Origin: Bacteroides sp. ET71
GTDB taxonomy: Bacteria; Bacteroidota; Bacteroidia; Bacteroidales; Bacteroidaceae
Direction of reading: 5' to 3'
NCBI RefSeq assembly: GCF_023336905.1
Contig: NZ_JAMBLS010000001.1
Coordinates: forward strand, 124,001 to 188,000
Length of the DNA stretch: 64,000 nt
In this document: positions 18,711 to 27,578 of the stretch, piece by piece
How positions within the stretch are numbered: the stretch's first letter is position 1
How the letters are laid out: the number at the start of each line of letters is the position of its first letter
Made by a program: the position numbers and the translations under genes
Notes under the pieces: generated by a model
The model's database searches: none
What the model saw: only the letters and a program-made list of their open reading frames with translations
What the model was told of the DNA's origin: nothing

Positions 18711-18740
18711 GTGGATTTTAATGCATTCCATTCACGCACA

Positions 18741-18795
18741 AAGCGGATTCGGCAGAAACTTCCGTAGGAAGAGGCATGTTGAATCCGCTCTTTTT
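18741..18795 (+). terminator. terminator after galK
   Basis: AGCGGATTC (18742-18750) pairs with GAATCCGCT (18781-18789), and CTTTTT follows. The loop is long (30 nt), but the stem and T-run are clear. Confidence 0.6.
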
Positions 18796-18906
18796 ATATC
18801 CAGCTATTTCCGCTTTTAGCTGACATGAAGAGTATATTTTACTTCCATGAAACATTCCGACCCAAGAAAAGAAACTTTTTTTGAAAGATTATTAGCCATA
18901 AACGCC

Positions 18907-18914
18907 TATCTTTG
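18907..18914 (+). promoter_or_regulatory. -7 type promoter motif upstream of transketolase
   Basis: TATCTTTG is an exact TAnnTTTG match, 62 bp before the tkt ATG. A TTTG lies at 18880-18883, with a 23-bp spacer that is slightly longer than ideal. Confidence 0.5.
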
Positions 18915-18976
18915 CAGCAAAGAAAAGTGACTTATATATTATAGGGAAATCAAATATTCATCAACCTTTGACAGAT

Positions 18977-20986
18977 ATGAATGACAGTAAACTTATGACC
19001 CGCGCAGCAGACAACATCCGCATACTTGCTGCTTCGATGGTTGAAAAAGCAAACTCCGGACACCCGGGCGGTGCCATGGGAGGTGCTGATTTCATCAATG
19101 TGCTCTTCTCTGAGTTTTTGGTATACGACCCTGAAAATCCGACGTGGGAAGCCCGTGACCGTTTCTTCCTCGACCCAGGGCACATGTCGCCGATGCTCTA
19201 TTCCACATTGGCACTGACAGGTAAATTCACCTTGGACGAATTGCAACAATTCCGCCAATGGGGCAGCCCGACACCCGGCCATCCGGAACGGGATGTCATG
19301 CGCGGCATTGAAAACACATCAGGCCCGCTGGGACAAGGACATACCTTTGCCGTAGGTGCTGCCATTGCCGCTAAATTCCTGAAAGCCCGCTTCCCCGAAG
19401 TCATGCCACAGACCATTTATGCCTATATCTCTGACGGTGGCATACAGGAAGAAATTTCACAAGGTGCCGGCCGTATCGCCGGAACGCTGGGTTTGGACAA
19501 CCTCATCATGTTCTACGACGCCAACGACATACAGCTTTCCACAAAGACCAAAGATGTAACATGTGAAGACACAGCCAAGAAATATGAGGCATGGGGCTGG
19601 AAAACAATCACAATCAACGGAAATGACCCCGATGCCATCCGCAGCGCCTTGAATGAAGCCAAGGCTGAAACTGAACGCCCGACACTCATCATCGGCCATA
19701 CCATCATGGGCAAAGGAGCACGTCGCGCAGATGGCAGCAGCTATGAAGCTTGCTGCGCCACACACGGCGCACCACTCGGTGGGGATGCTTACATCAACAC
19801 CATCAAAAACCTGGGCGGAGACCCGGAAAATCCGTTTGTCATTTTCCCAGAAGTAGCTGAACTATATGCAAAACGAGCTGCCGAATTGAAAGAGCTGGTA
19901 GCCAAGCAATATGCCATCAAAGCCGAATGGGCCAAGGCCAACCCCGAAAAAGCCGCAAAACTGGACTTGTTCTTCTCGGGCAAAGCTCCACAAATCGACT
20001 GGAGTGCCGTACAACAGAAGCCGAATTCGGCTACACGTACCGCATCGGCTACTGTGCTCGGCGTATTGGCCACGCAAGTAGAAAACATGATTGTCGCTTC
20101 GGCCGACCTCTCCAACTCTGACAAGACCGACGGTTTCCTGAAAAAAACGCACGCTTTCACCAAAGGCGACTTTACCGGCGCTTTCTTCCAGGCTGGTGTA
20201 GCCGAGCTGACCATGGCCTGCTGCTGCATTGGCATGGCCCTGCATGGTGGAGTCATCCCGGCTTGCGGTACATTCTTCGTATTCTCCGACTACATGAAGC
20301 CGGCAATCCGTATGGCCGCTTTGATGGAAGTTCCCGTCAAATTCATCTGGACACACGATGCTTTCCGCGTAGGTGAAGACGGTCCTACCCATGAGCCGGT
20401 GGAACAGGAAGCCCAAATCCGACTGATGGAAAAACTGCAAAACCACAAAGGGCACAACTCCATGCTGGTACTCCGCCCGGCAGACGCAGAAGAGACCACA
20501 GAAGCCTGGCGTCTGGCCATGGAGAATACGACCACGCCGACAGGTCTCATCTTCTCCCGCCAGAACATCAACAACTTGCCCGAAGGCACAGACTATAAAC
20601 AGGCAGCCAAGGGCGCTTACATCGTGGCCGGCTCAGATGAAAATCCGGATGTCATCCTCCTGGCCTCCGGCTCGGAAGTAGCAACGTTGGTAGCCGGTGC
20701 CGAACTGCTCCGCAAAGACGGAGTGAAAGTACGCATTCTGTCAGTTCCCTCGGAAGGGTTGTTCCGTACCCAACCAACCGACTATCAAGAAAGCATCCTG
20801 CCACACAATGCCAAAGTATTCGGTCTGACCGCAGGATTGCCCGTTACCCTGGAAGGGCTCGTAGGCTCCCAAGGCAAGATATGGGGGCTGCCCTCTTTCG
20901 GCTTCTCAGCTCCGTACAAGGTACTGGATGAGAAACTGGGCTTCACGGCAGAAAATATATACAAGCAGGTTAAATCTATGTTATAA
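18977..20986 (+). CDS. tkt: transketolase
   Basis: Thiamine-diphosphate enzyme that transfers two-carbon units in the non-oxidative pentose phosphate pathway. I chose the ATG at 18977 (669 residues, starting MNDSKLMTRAADNIR). A TTG three codons upstream at 18968 is possible but less likely. Landmarks are the N-terminal ANSGHPGGAMGGADF, the pyrophosphate/Mg region ISDGGIQEEISQG with the following NLIMFYDAND, and the central-domain RVGEDGPTHEPVEQ. It is full length. rpiB lies just downstream in the same direction, so two pentose-phosphate enzymes are grouped. Confidence 0.97.
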   Translation: MNDSKLMTRAADNIRILAASMVEKANSGHPGGAMGGADFINVLFSEFLVYDPENPTWEARDRFFLDPGHMSPMLYSTLALTGKFTLDELQQFRQWGSPTPGHPERDVMRGIENTSGPLGQGHTFAVGAAIAAKFLKARFPEVMPQTIYAYISDGGIQEEISQGAGRIAGTLGLDNLIMFYDANDIQLSTKTKDVTCEDTAKKYEAWGWKTITINGNDPDAIRSALNEAKAETERPTLIIGHTIMGKGARRADGSSYEACCATHGAPLGGDAYINTIKNLGGDPENPFVIFPEVAELYAKRAAELKELVAKQYAIKAEWAKANPEKAAKLDLFFSGKAPQIDWSAVQQKPNSATRTASATVLGVLATQVENMIVASADLSNSDKTDGFLKKTHAFTKGDFTGAFFQAGVAELTMACCCIGMALHGGVIPACGTFFVFSDYMKPAIRMAALMEVPVKFIWTHDAFRVGEDGPTHEPVEQEAQIRLMEKLQNHKGHNSMLVLRPADAEETTEAWRLAMENTTTPTGLIFSRQNINNLPEGTDYKQAAKGAYIVAGSDENPDVILLASGSEVATLVAGAELLRKDGVKVRILSVPSEGLFRTQPTDYQESILPHNAKVFGLTAGLPVTLEGLVGSQGKIWGLPSFGFSAPYKVLDEKLGFTAENIYKQVKSML

Positions 20987-21000
20987 TTACTCTATCAGTG

Positions 21001-21052
21001 GCTACGGGTCATATCGGACGGCAAGCAATTGCAGCCGGAAACCCGTAGCCTT
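21001..21052 (+). terminator. hairpin between tkt and rpiB
   Basis: GCTACGGGT (21001-21009) pairs with ACCCGTAGC (21041-21049), and TTT follows. The short T-run suggests a weak terminator or processing site, so rpiB may still be read through from tkt. Confidence 0.45.
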
Positions 21053-21076
21053 TACATTAATCCTACATCATCCAGC

Positions 21077-21517
21077 ATGAAAATCATTGGACTCTGCTCC
21101 GACCATGCAGGCTTCGCCTTGAAGCAACACGTCAAACAATGGCTCGAAGCAAAAGGATGGCCCTACAAGGACTTTGGCACTTACAGCGAAGAGAGCTGCG
21201 ACTATCCAGACTATGCACACCCCTTGGCTGAAGCCATCGAGGCAGGCGAATGTTACCCGGGTATTGCCATCTGCGGCAGTGGACAAGGCATCAGCATCAC
21301 CCTCAACAAGCATCAAGGCATACGCTGCGCCTTGTGCTGGGCTCCCGAACTGGCAGCCTTGTCACGTCGGCATAACGATGCAAACGTATTGGCCATGCCC
21401 GGCCGTTTCATCACAAACGAACAGGCAGATGCCATCATGGAGGCATTCTTCAACACAAGTTTCGAAGGCGGACGGCACCTGCGAAGGGTACAGAAAATAC
21501 CTGTGACACGAAAATAA
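21077..21517 (+). CDS. rpiB: ribose-5-phosphate isomerase B
   Basis: Interconverts ribose-5-phosphate and ribulose-5-phosphate. The start is the ATG at 21077 (146 residues, MKIIGLCSDHAGFALK). An in-frame upstream start at 21029 overlaps the hairpin after tkt and adds a tail unlike the family. The LacAB/RpiB fold is indicated by CSDHAG, the active-site AICGSGQGISITLNKH (the catalytic Cys is in ICGSG) and RHNDANVLAMPGRFI. It lies 91 bp after tkt and 4 bp before nudC, so rpiB and nudC are almost certainly co-transcribed. Confidence 0.95.
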   Translation: MKIIGLCSDHAGFALKQHVKQWLEAKGWPYKDFGTYSEESCDYPDYAHPLAEAIEAGECYPGIAICGSGQGISITLNKHQGIRCALCWAPELAALSRRHNDANVLAMPGRFITNEQADAIMEAFFNTSFEGGRHLRRVQKIPVTRK

Positions 21518-21521
21518 CTCC

Positions 21522-22295
21522 ATGCAAACCTACGTTTTCTACAATGACCGCCTCCTGCTGAGGAAGGCCGGAGAACACCGTTGCCGCATTCCCGACGAAA
21601 GCGAACTACCCAAGGACCTGGCAGACCGTCCCCTCCCCTCGCACGAGGTATTGCTGCCCAATGGTAACACCATCCGCACGCTTGCTATCGACCATGAGGT
21701 GAACGAAGGTGCAGATTGGCAAATGACCGGCCTACGGGCTTCGTTTGACTACTTGCCTATCAGCGAGTATAAAGCAGCGGGCAAAGCTTTCCAAATCCTC
21801 TGGTGGGACCGCCACAGCCGCTTCTGTCCGGTCTGTGGTACACCGACCGAACAGCGAGCTCCCATCATGAAAAAATGCCCCGCCTGCGGCTATGAAATTT
21901 ATCCGCCTATCTCAACAGCCATTATTGTCCTCATACGCCGTGGCCGCGACGAAGTATTACTGGTACATGCGCGCAACTTCCGGGGTACGTTCTACGGACT
22001 TGTAGCCGGCTTTCTGGAACCCGGTGAGACACTGGAACAATGCGTCCGCCGTGAAGTACATGAAGAGACAGGGCTGCAAATCGACAACATCACCTATTTC
22101 GACAGCCAATCCTGGCCCTATCCCAGCGGACTCATGGTAGGATTCACCGCTGACTATGCCAGCGGCACCATCAAACTGCAAGACGATGAACTGAGTGCCG
22201 GCGCTTTCTATCACCGCGACCATTTGCCCGAACTGCCACAAAAACTAAGCATCGCCCGACGCCTCATCGACCATTGGCTGAAAGAACGTCCTTAA
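21522..22295 (+). CDS. nudC: NAD(+) diphosphatase (Nudix, NudC-type)
   Basis: 257-residue enzyme that cleaves NAD(H) to NMN(H) and AMP and can remove NAD caps from RNA. An N-terminal NUDIX-like domain is followed by a four-Cys zinc ribbon around residues 100-125 (CPVCG...CPACG). The catalytic Nudix box at about 163-187 fits GX5EX7REUXEEXGU (GFLEPGETLEQCVRREVHEETG). The SQPWPFPxS element of NudC enzymes appears as SQSWPYPSG. A piece of this gene (81 bp including half the zinc ribbon) is copied between the two alpha-galactosidase genes at 24856-24936. Confidence 0.93.
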   Translation: MQTYVFYNDRLLLRKAGEHRCRIPDESELPKDLADRPLPSHEVLLPNGNTIRTLAIDHEVNEGADWQMTGLRASFDYLPISEYKAAGKAFQILWWDRHSRFCPVCGTPTEQRAPIMKKCPACGYEIYPPISTAIIVLIRRGRDEVLLVHARNFRGTFYGLVAGFLEPGETLEQCVRREVHEETGLQIDNITYFDSQSWPYPSGLMVGFTADYASGTIKLQDDELSAGAFYHRDHLPELPQKLSIARRLIDHWLKERP

Positions 22296-22376
22296 CTCCA
22301 CCGCACGAACAAAATCAGCAAACGTCCACATGGTTTTGACACACGCCGGAAACTTTTATACTGACAACTGGCAGCT

Positions 22377-22425
22377 AAAAAGGGAACAGGCAATACCCTC
22401 ACGGGCACCTGCCTGCTCCCTTTTT
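22377..22425. terminator. bidirectional terminator between nudC and the first GH36 gene
   Basis: AAAAAGGGAACAGGCA pairs with TGCCTGCTCCCTTTTT with one mismatch, so it has an A-run on one side and a T-run on the other. It can end the rpiB-nudC transcript (plus) and the alpha-galactosidase transcript (minus). Confidence 0.8.
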
Positions 22426-22454
22426 AGCATGAAAAACAATAATATCCGTACTTC

Positions 22455-24692
22455 TTAATCTTCCACAGCCTCCAGATAGAGTACGCGGCTGGCGTAATCA
22501 CTCTGTTTCTGATAATCCACTTTATGATTGTAAGGCAGCTCCAAACCATTAGCCATCAGATAAGCACCACTGTAAACTTTTCCCTCGCAGGAGAGCGGTT
22601 CGTTATCAATGCGGTTCAATTCGTGCACTTTATACAGTTTGTTGGCATCCAGTCCAGCCATCGGCACACGGGGCAAATGTTGATTCATAAAATGCTCTGT
22701 CTTCCACCAATAAAAGACTGCTTTGTCTTTCGTTGGACTGACATACATCAATGAAGCAGCACCCAATTTGTCATACGGAGAAAGCAGACGGTAAATATCA
22801 CCTTGTTGCACCACCGGACGAATAATCTTGTATTCGGATATAGCCTGCTTGCACAACGCTTTTTCTTCGTCGGTCATGTTCTTGGGTTGGATCTCCAAGC
22901 CCAAGCGTCCACTCATGGCCACATCGATGCGGTATTTCAAGGGAATGACGCGGAACGTTAGTTGATTGGGTACACCACCGATGTGGGAAGCCATGGCGAT
23001 AGCAGGGAAGAAATAAGAAGTGCCCCATTGCATATAGACGCGTTGCAAAGCATCGGTGTTGTCACTCGCCCAGAACTCGTCGAAGTAAGGCAATATGCCC
23101 CAATTGGCACGTCCGCCCCCACTGGCACAGGCCTGCATGGTCAGGTTTGGATATTTGGCACGGATGCGCTGGCAGACTTTCTCCAGCCCGCGGTGGTATT
23201 CGATGTACAGGTGGCTCTGACGGTCAGCAGGCAGATATTGCGAGCCATGGTTCGTAATGGACATATTGGCGTCCCACTTGATGTAGTCAATTTCCGGATA
23301 TTTGGTCATCAGGTTGTCCACCACCCCGAAGACAAAATCCTGCACTTCGGGATTGCTCAAGTCGAGTACCAATTGCGTGCCTCCTCGTCCTCCTGGCAGG
23401 ATTCCACGGTGCGGTTCTTCCAAAACCCAATCAGGATGTTTTTCGTAGAGTTCGCTGATTGTATTGGTCATCTCCGGTTCAATCCAGATACCGAACTTAA
23501 TGCCATGTTTCTTGGCATCGGCCAGCAGGCCTTCGATACCTTCGGGCAGTTTTTCGGTATTTACCACCCAATCGCCTAACGCGCAATTATCCGTATTGCG
23601 TTTGTATTTCCCACCGAACCATCCGTCATCCATCACGAAAAGTTCTCCACCCATCTCTGCGATGTCGGCCATCATTTGGTCCATGATTTCCTGATTGAAA
23701 TCGAAGTAGACAGCTTCCCAACTGTTCAGCAGGATTTTACGCAACTTGTCACCATTAGCCAGTTTGTATTCGCGGCCCCAACGATGGAAGTTACGGCTGG
23801 CCCCACTCAAGCCTTCGTTGCTGTACGTCAAAGCCAGAACCGGAGTGACGAAGGTTTCGTCCTTCTCCAAGGTATAAGCCGAGTTTTCTTCGTTGATGCC
23901 GGCAAAAAAGCCGTGGAAATCGTGGAAATCATTGTCGTACGTCTCAACACGCAACTTGTAGTTGCCTCCGTAGCAGAGGGCGGCGCCGATGACACGGCCT
24001 TCGTTTTCACGCGGGCGGCCGTCCAGCGAGAACATCACTTCGGCATGGGCTGCGTGGGAGTTGCGCACACCGTCTTTGTCTTTGATAACGACGGTTGCAC
24101 CCGGCATCAAGGGTTCCTGAACCAGTTGGCCTTCGTTGGCCCAAGAACCGTAAAGATGACTCAGCCACACATCCCCGCGACGAATAGGGAGGTAGGCCGA
24201 CGCAAACTGGTTGAGCACGACGGGTTTCTTCTCGCAGTTGGTGATTTCGGTCCAGGCTTCGATGATATCCACATCGTTATAAGCACGATAGCAGAGGTTG
24301 ACATAGAAAGGATAGAGTTTATCCTTCAGACGTATGCAAGTTTCAGTAGCATGATCGGTATCGGTCGTAAGCACTTCGTCAACAACCAGTTGTAACGTCA
24401 GATTCCCGTCGGGATGTTTCACGGCAATGGCAGTCTCCTTCATACAGTTCCAGTCCTGGCCGTAAGCCGGATAGGCGGCATCCATGCCCCAATCGGCTTC
24501 AAACGTTTTTAGGTCAGCATCGGTCAGTTTCTGGCCATAATAGAGGATTCTGAGTTCTCCGCCCTTGGGCGCTTTGAGCAGCAAGGAGGTGTTTGGGGTG
24601 GATACACACACGTTTTGGGCAAGCAGCCCGCCTGCCAGCAGGCACATCCCGGCGAGGGATGTCATTAGTTTTTTTAAGTTCATGGTTTTCAA
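22455..24692 (-). CDS. alpha-galactosidase, GH36 (copy A)
   Basis: Exported glycoside hydrolase that removes alpha-1,6-galactose from melibiose- or raffinose-type sugars. The 745-residue protein has a signal peptide ending near LLAQ, an N-terminal beta-supersandwich and a GH36 TIM barrel. The nucleophile Asp is in YIKWDANMS (about residue 472) and the acid/base Asp in WASDNTD (about 543), with MDDGWFGGK and CASGGGRANWG as further landmarks. An ATG three codons in (24683) aligns with the start of copy B and may be the true start. The protein is extremely similar to copy B throughout. Small insertions such as ENSAYTLEKDE versus KGE mark divergence since duplication. Confidence 0.93.
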   Translation of the reverse strand: MKTMNLKKLMTSLAGMCLLAGGLLAQNVCVSTPNTSLLLKAPKGGELRILYYGQKLTDADLKTFEADWGMDAAYPAYGQDWNCMKETAIAVKHPDGNLTLQLVVDEVLTTDTDHATETCIRLKDKLYPFYVNLCYRAYNDVDIIEAWTEITNCEKKPVVLNQFASAYLPIRRGDVWLSHLYGSWANEGQLVQEPLMPGATVVIKDKDGVRNSHAAHAEVMFSLDGRPRENEGRVIGAALCYGGNYKLRVETYDNDFHDFHGFFAGINEENSAYTLEKDETFVTPVLALTYSNEGLSGASRNFHRWGREYKLANGDKLRKILLNSWEAVYFDFNQEIMDQMMADIAEMGGELFVMDDGWFGGKYKRNTDNCALGDWVVNTEKLPEGIEGLLADAKKHGIKFGIWIEPEMTNTISELYEKHPDWVLEEPHRGILPGGRGGTQLVLDLSNPEVQDFVFGVVDNLMTKYPEIDYIKWDANMSITNHGSQYLPADRQSHLYIEYHRGLEKVCQRIRAKYPNLTMQACASGGGRANWGILPYFDEFWASDNTDALQRVYMQWGTSYFFPAIAMASHIGGVPNQLTFRVIPLKYRIDVAMSGRLGLEIQPKNMTDEEKALCKQAISEYKIIRPVVQQGDIYRLLSPYDKLGAASLMYVSPTKDKAVFYWWKTEHFMNQHLPRVPMAGLDANKLYKVHELNRIDNEPLSCEGKVYSGAYLMANGLELPYNHKVDYQKQSDYASRVLYLEAVED

Positions 24693-24720
24693 TAATTTTT
24701 AATTAGGTAATATTACAACG

Positions 24721-24767
24721 CAAAAATAAGCCTTTCCGGACATAAATTGATAGGATTTTATCTTTTT
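24721..24767 (-). promoter_or_regulatory. GH36 copy A promoter region and conserved box
   Basis: The minus-strand -7 motif TATTTTTG (24728-24721) matches TAnnTTTG. About 17 bp upstream is a box (24746-24767) whose plus-strand text ATTGATAGGATTTTATCTTT is identical upstream of copy B. The box contains the inverted half-sites GATA and TATC and overlaps where a -33 element would be, as expected for an activator site. Confidence 0.55.
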
Positions 24768-24855
24768 ATGATACCTATTTATCATTTTCACCCCCGATGC
24801 CCCTCCCGGAGCAGGGACAGACGACTGCCACGGGGCGTGAATTCTAAGGCCATTA

Positions 24856-24936
24856 AAATCCTCTGGTGGAACCGTCACAGCCGCTTCTGTCCGGTCTGTG
24901 GTACACCGACCGAACAGCGAGCTCCCATCATGAAAA
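24856..24936 (+). pseudogene. nudC fragment (duplication scar)
   Basis: 81 bp matching nudC 21793-21873 at all but one base. It encodes ILWW.RHSRFCPVCG and on to the APIMK segment, i.e. the first half of the zinc ribbon. It joins directly to a copy of the sequence downstream of nudC, so about 484 bp of nudC has been deleted from this copy. Confidence 0.9.
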
Positions 24937-24965
24937 CATACTGACACCCGGCAGCTAAAAATATT

Positions 24966-25006
24966 GCAGGCAGATACCCTCACGGGCACCTGCCTGCTCC
25001 CTTTTT
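24966..25006. terminator. degenerate copy of the post-nudC terminator
   Basis: GCAGGCA (24966-24972) pairs with TGCCTGC (24990-24996), and TCCCTTTTT follows. The left A/G arm of the original hairpin at 22377 has decayed to AAAAATATT, so the stem is shorter. On the minus strand it lies just beyond the copy B stop codon. Confidence 0.55.
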
Positions 25007-25036
25007 ATCATGAAAAACAATAAATATCCGTATTTC

Positions 25037-27244
25037 TTAATCTTCCACAGCCTCCAGATAGAGTACGCGGCTGGCGTAATCACTCTGCTTGTGATAATCT
25101 ACCTTGTGATTATAGGGGATTTCCAAGCCATTGGCCATGAGATAAGCACCGCTGAAAATCTTACCTTCGAAAGGAAGAGGTTCATTGTCGATGCGGTTCA
25201 ACTCGTGTATGCGATAGAGCTTATCGGCCTGAAGGCCTGCCATCGGCACGCGTGGCAAATGCTGATTGACGAAATGTTCGGTCTTCCACCAATAAAAGAC
25301 AGCCTTATCCTTTTCGGGAGTGACATACATCAGCGAAGCGGCACCCTGCTTGTCGTAAGGCGAGAGCAAACGGTAGATGTCGCCTTGCTGCACGATGGGA
25401 CGGATGGTCTTATACTCGGCAATGGCCTGCTTGCACAGCGCCTTCTCCTCGTCCGTCATGTTCTTGGGCTGTATCTCCATGCCCAGGCGGCCGCTCATGG
25501 CCACGTCGATGCGATACTTCAGCGGGATGTTGCGGAAAGTCTGGTGATTGGGCGTCGCGCTGATGTGCGAGGCCATGGCGATGGCGGGGAAGAAGTATGA
25601 CGTGCCCCACTGCATGTAGACGCGTTGCAGGGCGTCGGTATTGTCGCTCACCCAGAACTCGTCGAAATAGGGCAAGATGCCCCAGTTGGCACGGCCGCCG
25701 CCACTGGCACAAGCTTGTATGGTGAGGTCGGGATACTTGGCACGGATGCGCTGGCACACCTTCTCCAGCCCGCGATGATACTCGATATACAGATGACTCT
25801 GGCGATCGGCAGGCAAGTACTGCGAGCCGTGGTTCATGATAGACATATTGGCATCCCACTTGATGTAATCAATCTCCGGATATTTGGTCATCAGGTCGTC
25901 CACCACGCCGAACACGAAGTCCTGCACCTCGGGGTTGCCCAGGTCAAGCACAAGCTGCGTGCCTCCTCGTCCCTGTACAGCATCGCGCTGCGGCGCTTTC
26001 ACAATCCAATCGGGATGTTTTTCATACAGTTCGCTCTTGCTGTTCGTCATCTCCGGCTCAATCCAGATGCCAAACTTGATGCCGTGCTTCTTGGCATCGG
26101 CCAAGAGTCCTTCGATGCCTTCGGGCAGTTTGCGCGTGTCCACCACCCAGTCACCCAAAGAAGAAGAATCGTTGTTGCGCTGGTACTTGCCGCCGAACCA
26201 TCCGTCGTCCATCACGAATAGCTCACCGCCCATCGCCGCGATGTCGGCCATCATCTGGTCCATACCCTCCTGATTGATATCGAAGTAGACGCCTTCCCAA
26301 CTGTTCAGCAGAATCTTGCGCAGTTTGTCACCGTTGGCCAGCTTATAGGTACGCCCCCAACGGTGGAAGTTGCGGCTGGCCCCGCTTAGTCCCTCCTGGC
26401 TGTACGTCAGTGCCAAAGGTGGTGTAACAAACGTTTCGCCTTTCTCCAGTGTATAGGCCGAGTTCTCTTCGTTGATACCGGCAAAGAACCGGTGCAGGTC
26501 ATTATCGTGCGTCTCCACACGCAACTTATAATTACCGCCATAGCACAGTGCCGCACCGATGACCCGACCTTCGTTCTCACGCGGTTGCCCGTCCAGCGAG
26601 AACATCACCTCGGCATGATCGGTGTGCGAATTGCGTACGCCGTCTTTGTTCTTGATAACCTTCATGCCCGGCGTCAGCGGTTCCTGCACCAACAGCCCTT
26701 CGTTAGCCCACGACCCGTGCAAATGGCTGAGCCACACCTGTCCGCGGCGAATAGGTAGATAAGCCGACGCAAACTGGTTCAGCACGACAGGCTTCTTCTC
26801 GCCGTTGACAATCTCCGTCCATGCCTCGATGACATCCACATCCTTGTAGGCACGGTAGCAAAGGTTGACATGGAAGGGGTAGACCTTGTCTTTCAGTCGG
26901 ATGACAGTTTTGGTGGACACATCATCCGTCCACGAAGCCACGTCTACCACCGCCAGTTGCAGCGACAAGTTCCCGTCAGGGTGCTGTACGCTGATGGCCG
27001 TCTCCGTGATGCAGTTCAAGCCGTAAGCCGGATAAGCTGCATCCATTCCCCAATCTTCCTCGTAAGTTTTCAGATCGGCCTCTGTCAGTTTCTGACCATA
27101 ATATAAAAATCTCACTTCACCCCCCTCCGGTGCTTTCAGCAACAACGAAGTATGCGGGGTGGATACACACACGTTCTGGGCAAACAATCCGCCTGCCAGA
27201 AGGCACATCCCGGCAAGGGATGCCACTTGTTTCTTCAGATTCAT
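25037..27244 (-). CDS. alpha-galactosidase, GH36 (copy B)
   Basis: 735-residue paralogue of the neighbouring gene, with the same exported alpha-galactosidase architecture. It has a signal peptide (MNLKKQVASLAGMCLLAGGLFAQ), a nucleophile Asp in YIKWDANMS (about residue 463) and an acid/base Asp in WVSDNTD (about 533). Differences from copy A cluster in a few loops: CITETAISVQ versus MKETAIAVK, PQRDAVQGRGG versus PHRGILPGGRGG, and SATPNHQTF versus GGVPNQLTF. These loops may alter substrate choice. Codon use is somewhat more GC-rich than in copy A, so the duplication is not very recent. Galactose released would enter through the transporter and galK at 16-18.7 kb. Confidence 0.93.
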   Translation of the reverse strand: MNLKKQVASLAGMCLLAGGLFAQNVCVSTPHTSLLLKAPEGGEVRFLYYGQKLTEADLKTYEEDWGMDAAYPAYGLNCITETAISVQHPDGNLSLQLAVVDVASWTDDVSTKTVIRLKDKVYPFHVNLCYRAYKDVDVIEAWTEIVNGEKKPVVLNQFASAYLPIRRGQVWLSHLHGSWANEGLLVQEPLTPGMKVIKNKDGVRNSHTDHAEVMFSLDGQPRENEGRVIGAALCYGGNYKLRVETHDNDLHRFFAGINEENSAYTLEKGETFVTPPLALTYSQEGLSGASRNFHRWGRTYKLANGDKLRKILLNSWEGVYFDINQEGMDQMMADIAAMGGELFVMDDGWFGGKYQRNNDSSSLGDWVVDTRKLPEGIEGLLADAKKHGIKFGIWIEPEMTNSKSELYEKHPDWIVKAPQRDAVQGRGGTQLVLDLGNPEVQDFVFGVVDDLMTKYPEIDYIKWDANMSIMNHGSQYLPADRQSHLYIEYHRGLEKVCQRIRAKYPDLTIQACASGGGRANWGILPYFDEFWVSDNTDALQRVYMQWGTSYFFPAIAMASHISATPNHQTFRNIPLKYRIDVAMSGRLGMEIQPKNMTDEEKALCKQAIAEYKTIRPIVQQGDIYRLLSPYDKQGAASLMYVTPEKDKAVFYWWKTEHFVNQHLPRVPMAGLQADKLYRIHELNRIDNEPLPFEGKIFSGAYLMANGLEIPYNHKVDYHKQSDYASRVLYLEAVED

Positions 27245-27283
27245 GGTTTTCAGTTCTTTTTTAGTTAGGTAATCTTACAGATG

Positions 27284-27332
27284 CAAATGTACGCTTTTTC
27301 GGCCAGACAGATTGATAGGATTTTATCTTTTT
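27284..27332 (-). promoter_or_regulatory. GH36 copy B promoter region and conserved box
   Basis: The minus-strand -7 motif TACATTTG (27291-27284) matches TAnnTTTG exactly. The box at 27311-27332 is identical to the one upstream of copy A and starts 19 bp from the -7 motif. Flanking sequence differs more than the box does. Confidence 0.6.
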
Positions 27333-27383
27333 CTGATATCTATGTGACAATCTTCGTCCACGGGTCCCTGCCGGGCAGCCGAT

Positions 27384-27475
27384 TTCTAAGGACCTTAGAA
27401 CGGGGGGTCTAAGGTTGTTAGAACGGGAGTTCTAAAGTCATTAGATAGGACGTTCTAAGGTCATTAGGTGAGAAA
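27384..27475. repeat. tandem array, four units of 23 bp
   Basis: The unit resembles TTCTAAGGTCATTAGAACGGG. The word TCTAAGG or TCTAAAG recurs at 27385, 27408, 27431 and 27454, exactly every 23 bp. Units are diverged between the anchors. A single stray unit (TTCTAAGGCCATTA) occurs at 24842-24855, directly before the nudC scar. Confidence 0.8.
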
Positions 27476-27543
27476 GGTCGGGAGAAATAGGCAAAATTCC
27501 CTAAAAAACGCGGCGGAGGCAACCATCTTCGGGCGGCGAGTGT

Positions 27544-27551
27544 TACTTTTG
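27544..27551 (+). promoter_or_regulatory. -7 type promoter motif of the OmpA-like lipoprotein gene
   Basis: TACTTTTG matches TAnnTTTG exactly and lies 27 bp before the ATG at 27579. No convincing -33 TTTG was found at the right distance. Confidence 0.5.
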
Positions 27552-27578
27552 CAACATGAACTTTAAACAGAAAGAACT

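Larger units (their letters stand above)
24693..25036. other. duplication junction between the two GH36 genes
   Basis: Contains, left to right: the promoter region of GH36 copy A with its -7 motif (24721-24728) and a 22-bp conserved box (24746-24767), about 88 bp of unmatched sequence, an 81-bp nudC fragment (24856-24936), and a degenerate copy of the post-nudC terminator region (24938-25036, matching 22358-22454). There is no functional gene. Confidence 0.85.
27245..27578. other. divergent intergenic region with promoters and tandem array
   Basis: Between GH36 copy B (minus) and the OmpA-like lipoprotein gene (plus). It holds the copy B promoter and conserved box (27284-27332), a four-unit 23-bp tandem array (27384-27475) and a TACTTTTG motif (27544-27551) for the lipoprotein gene. 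Confidence 0.75.

Noticed and set aside
18968-18976. TTG start for transketolase three codons upstream
   Set aside because: The ATG at 18977 gives the usual family N-terminus and is the stronger codon.
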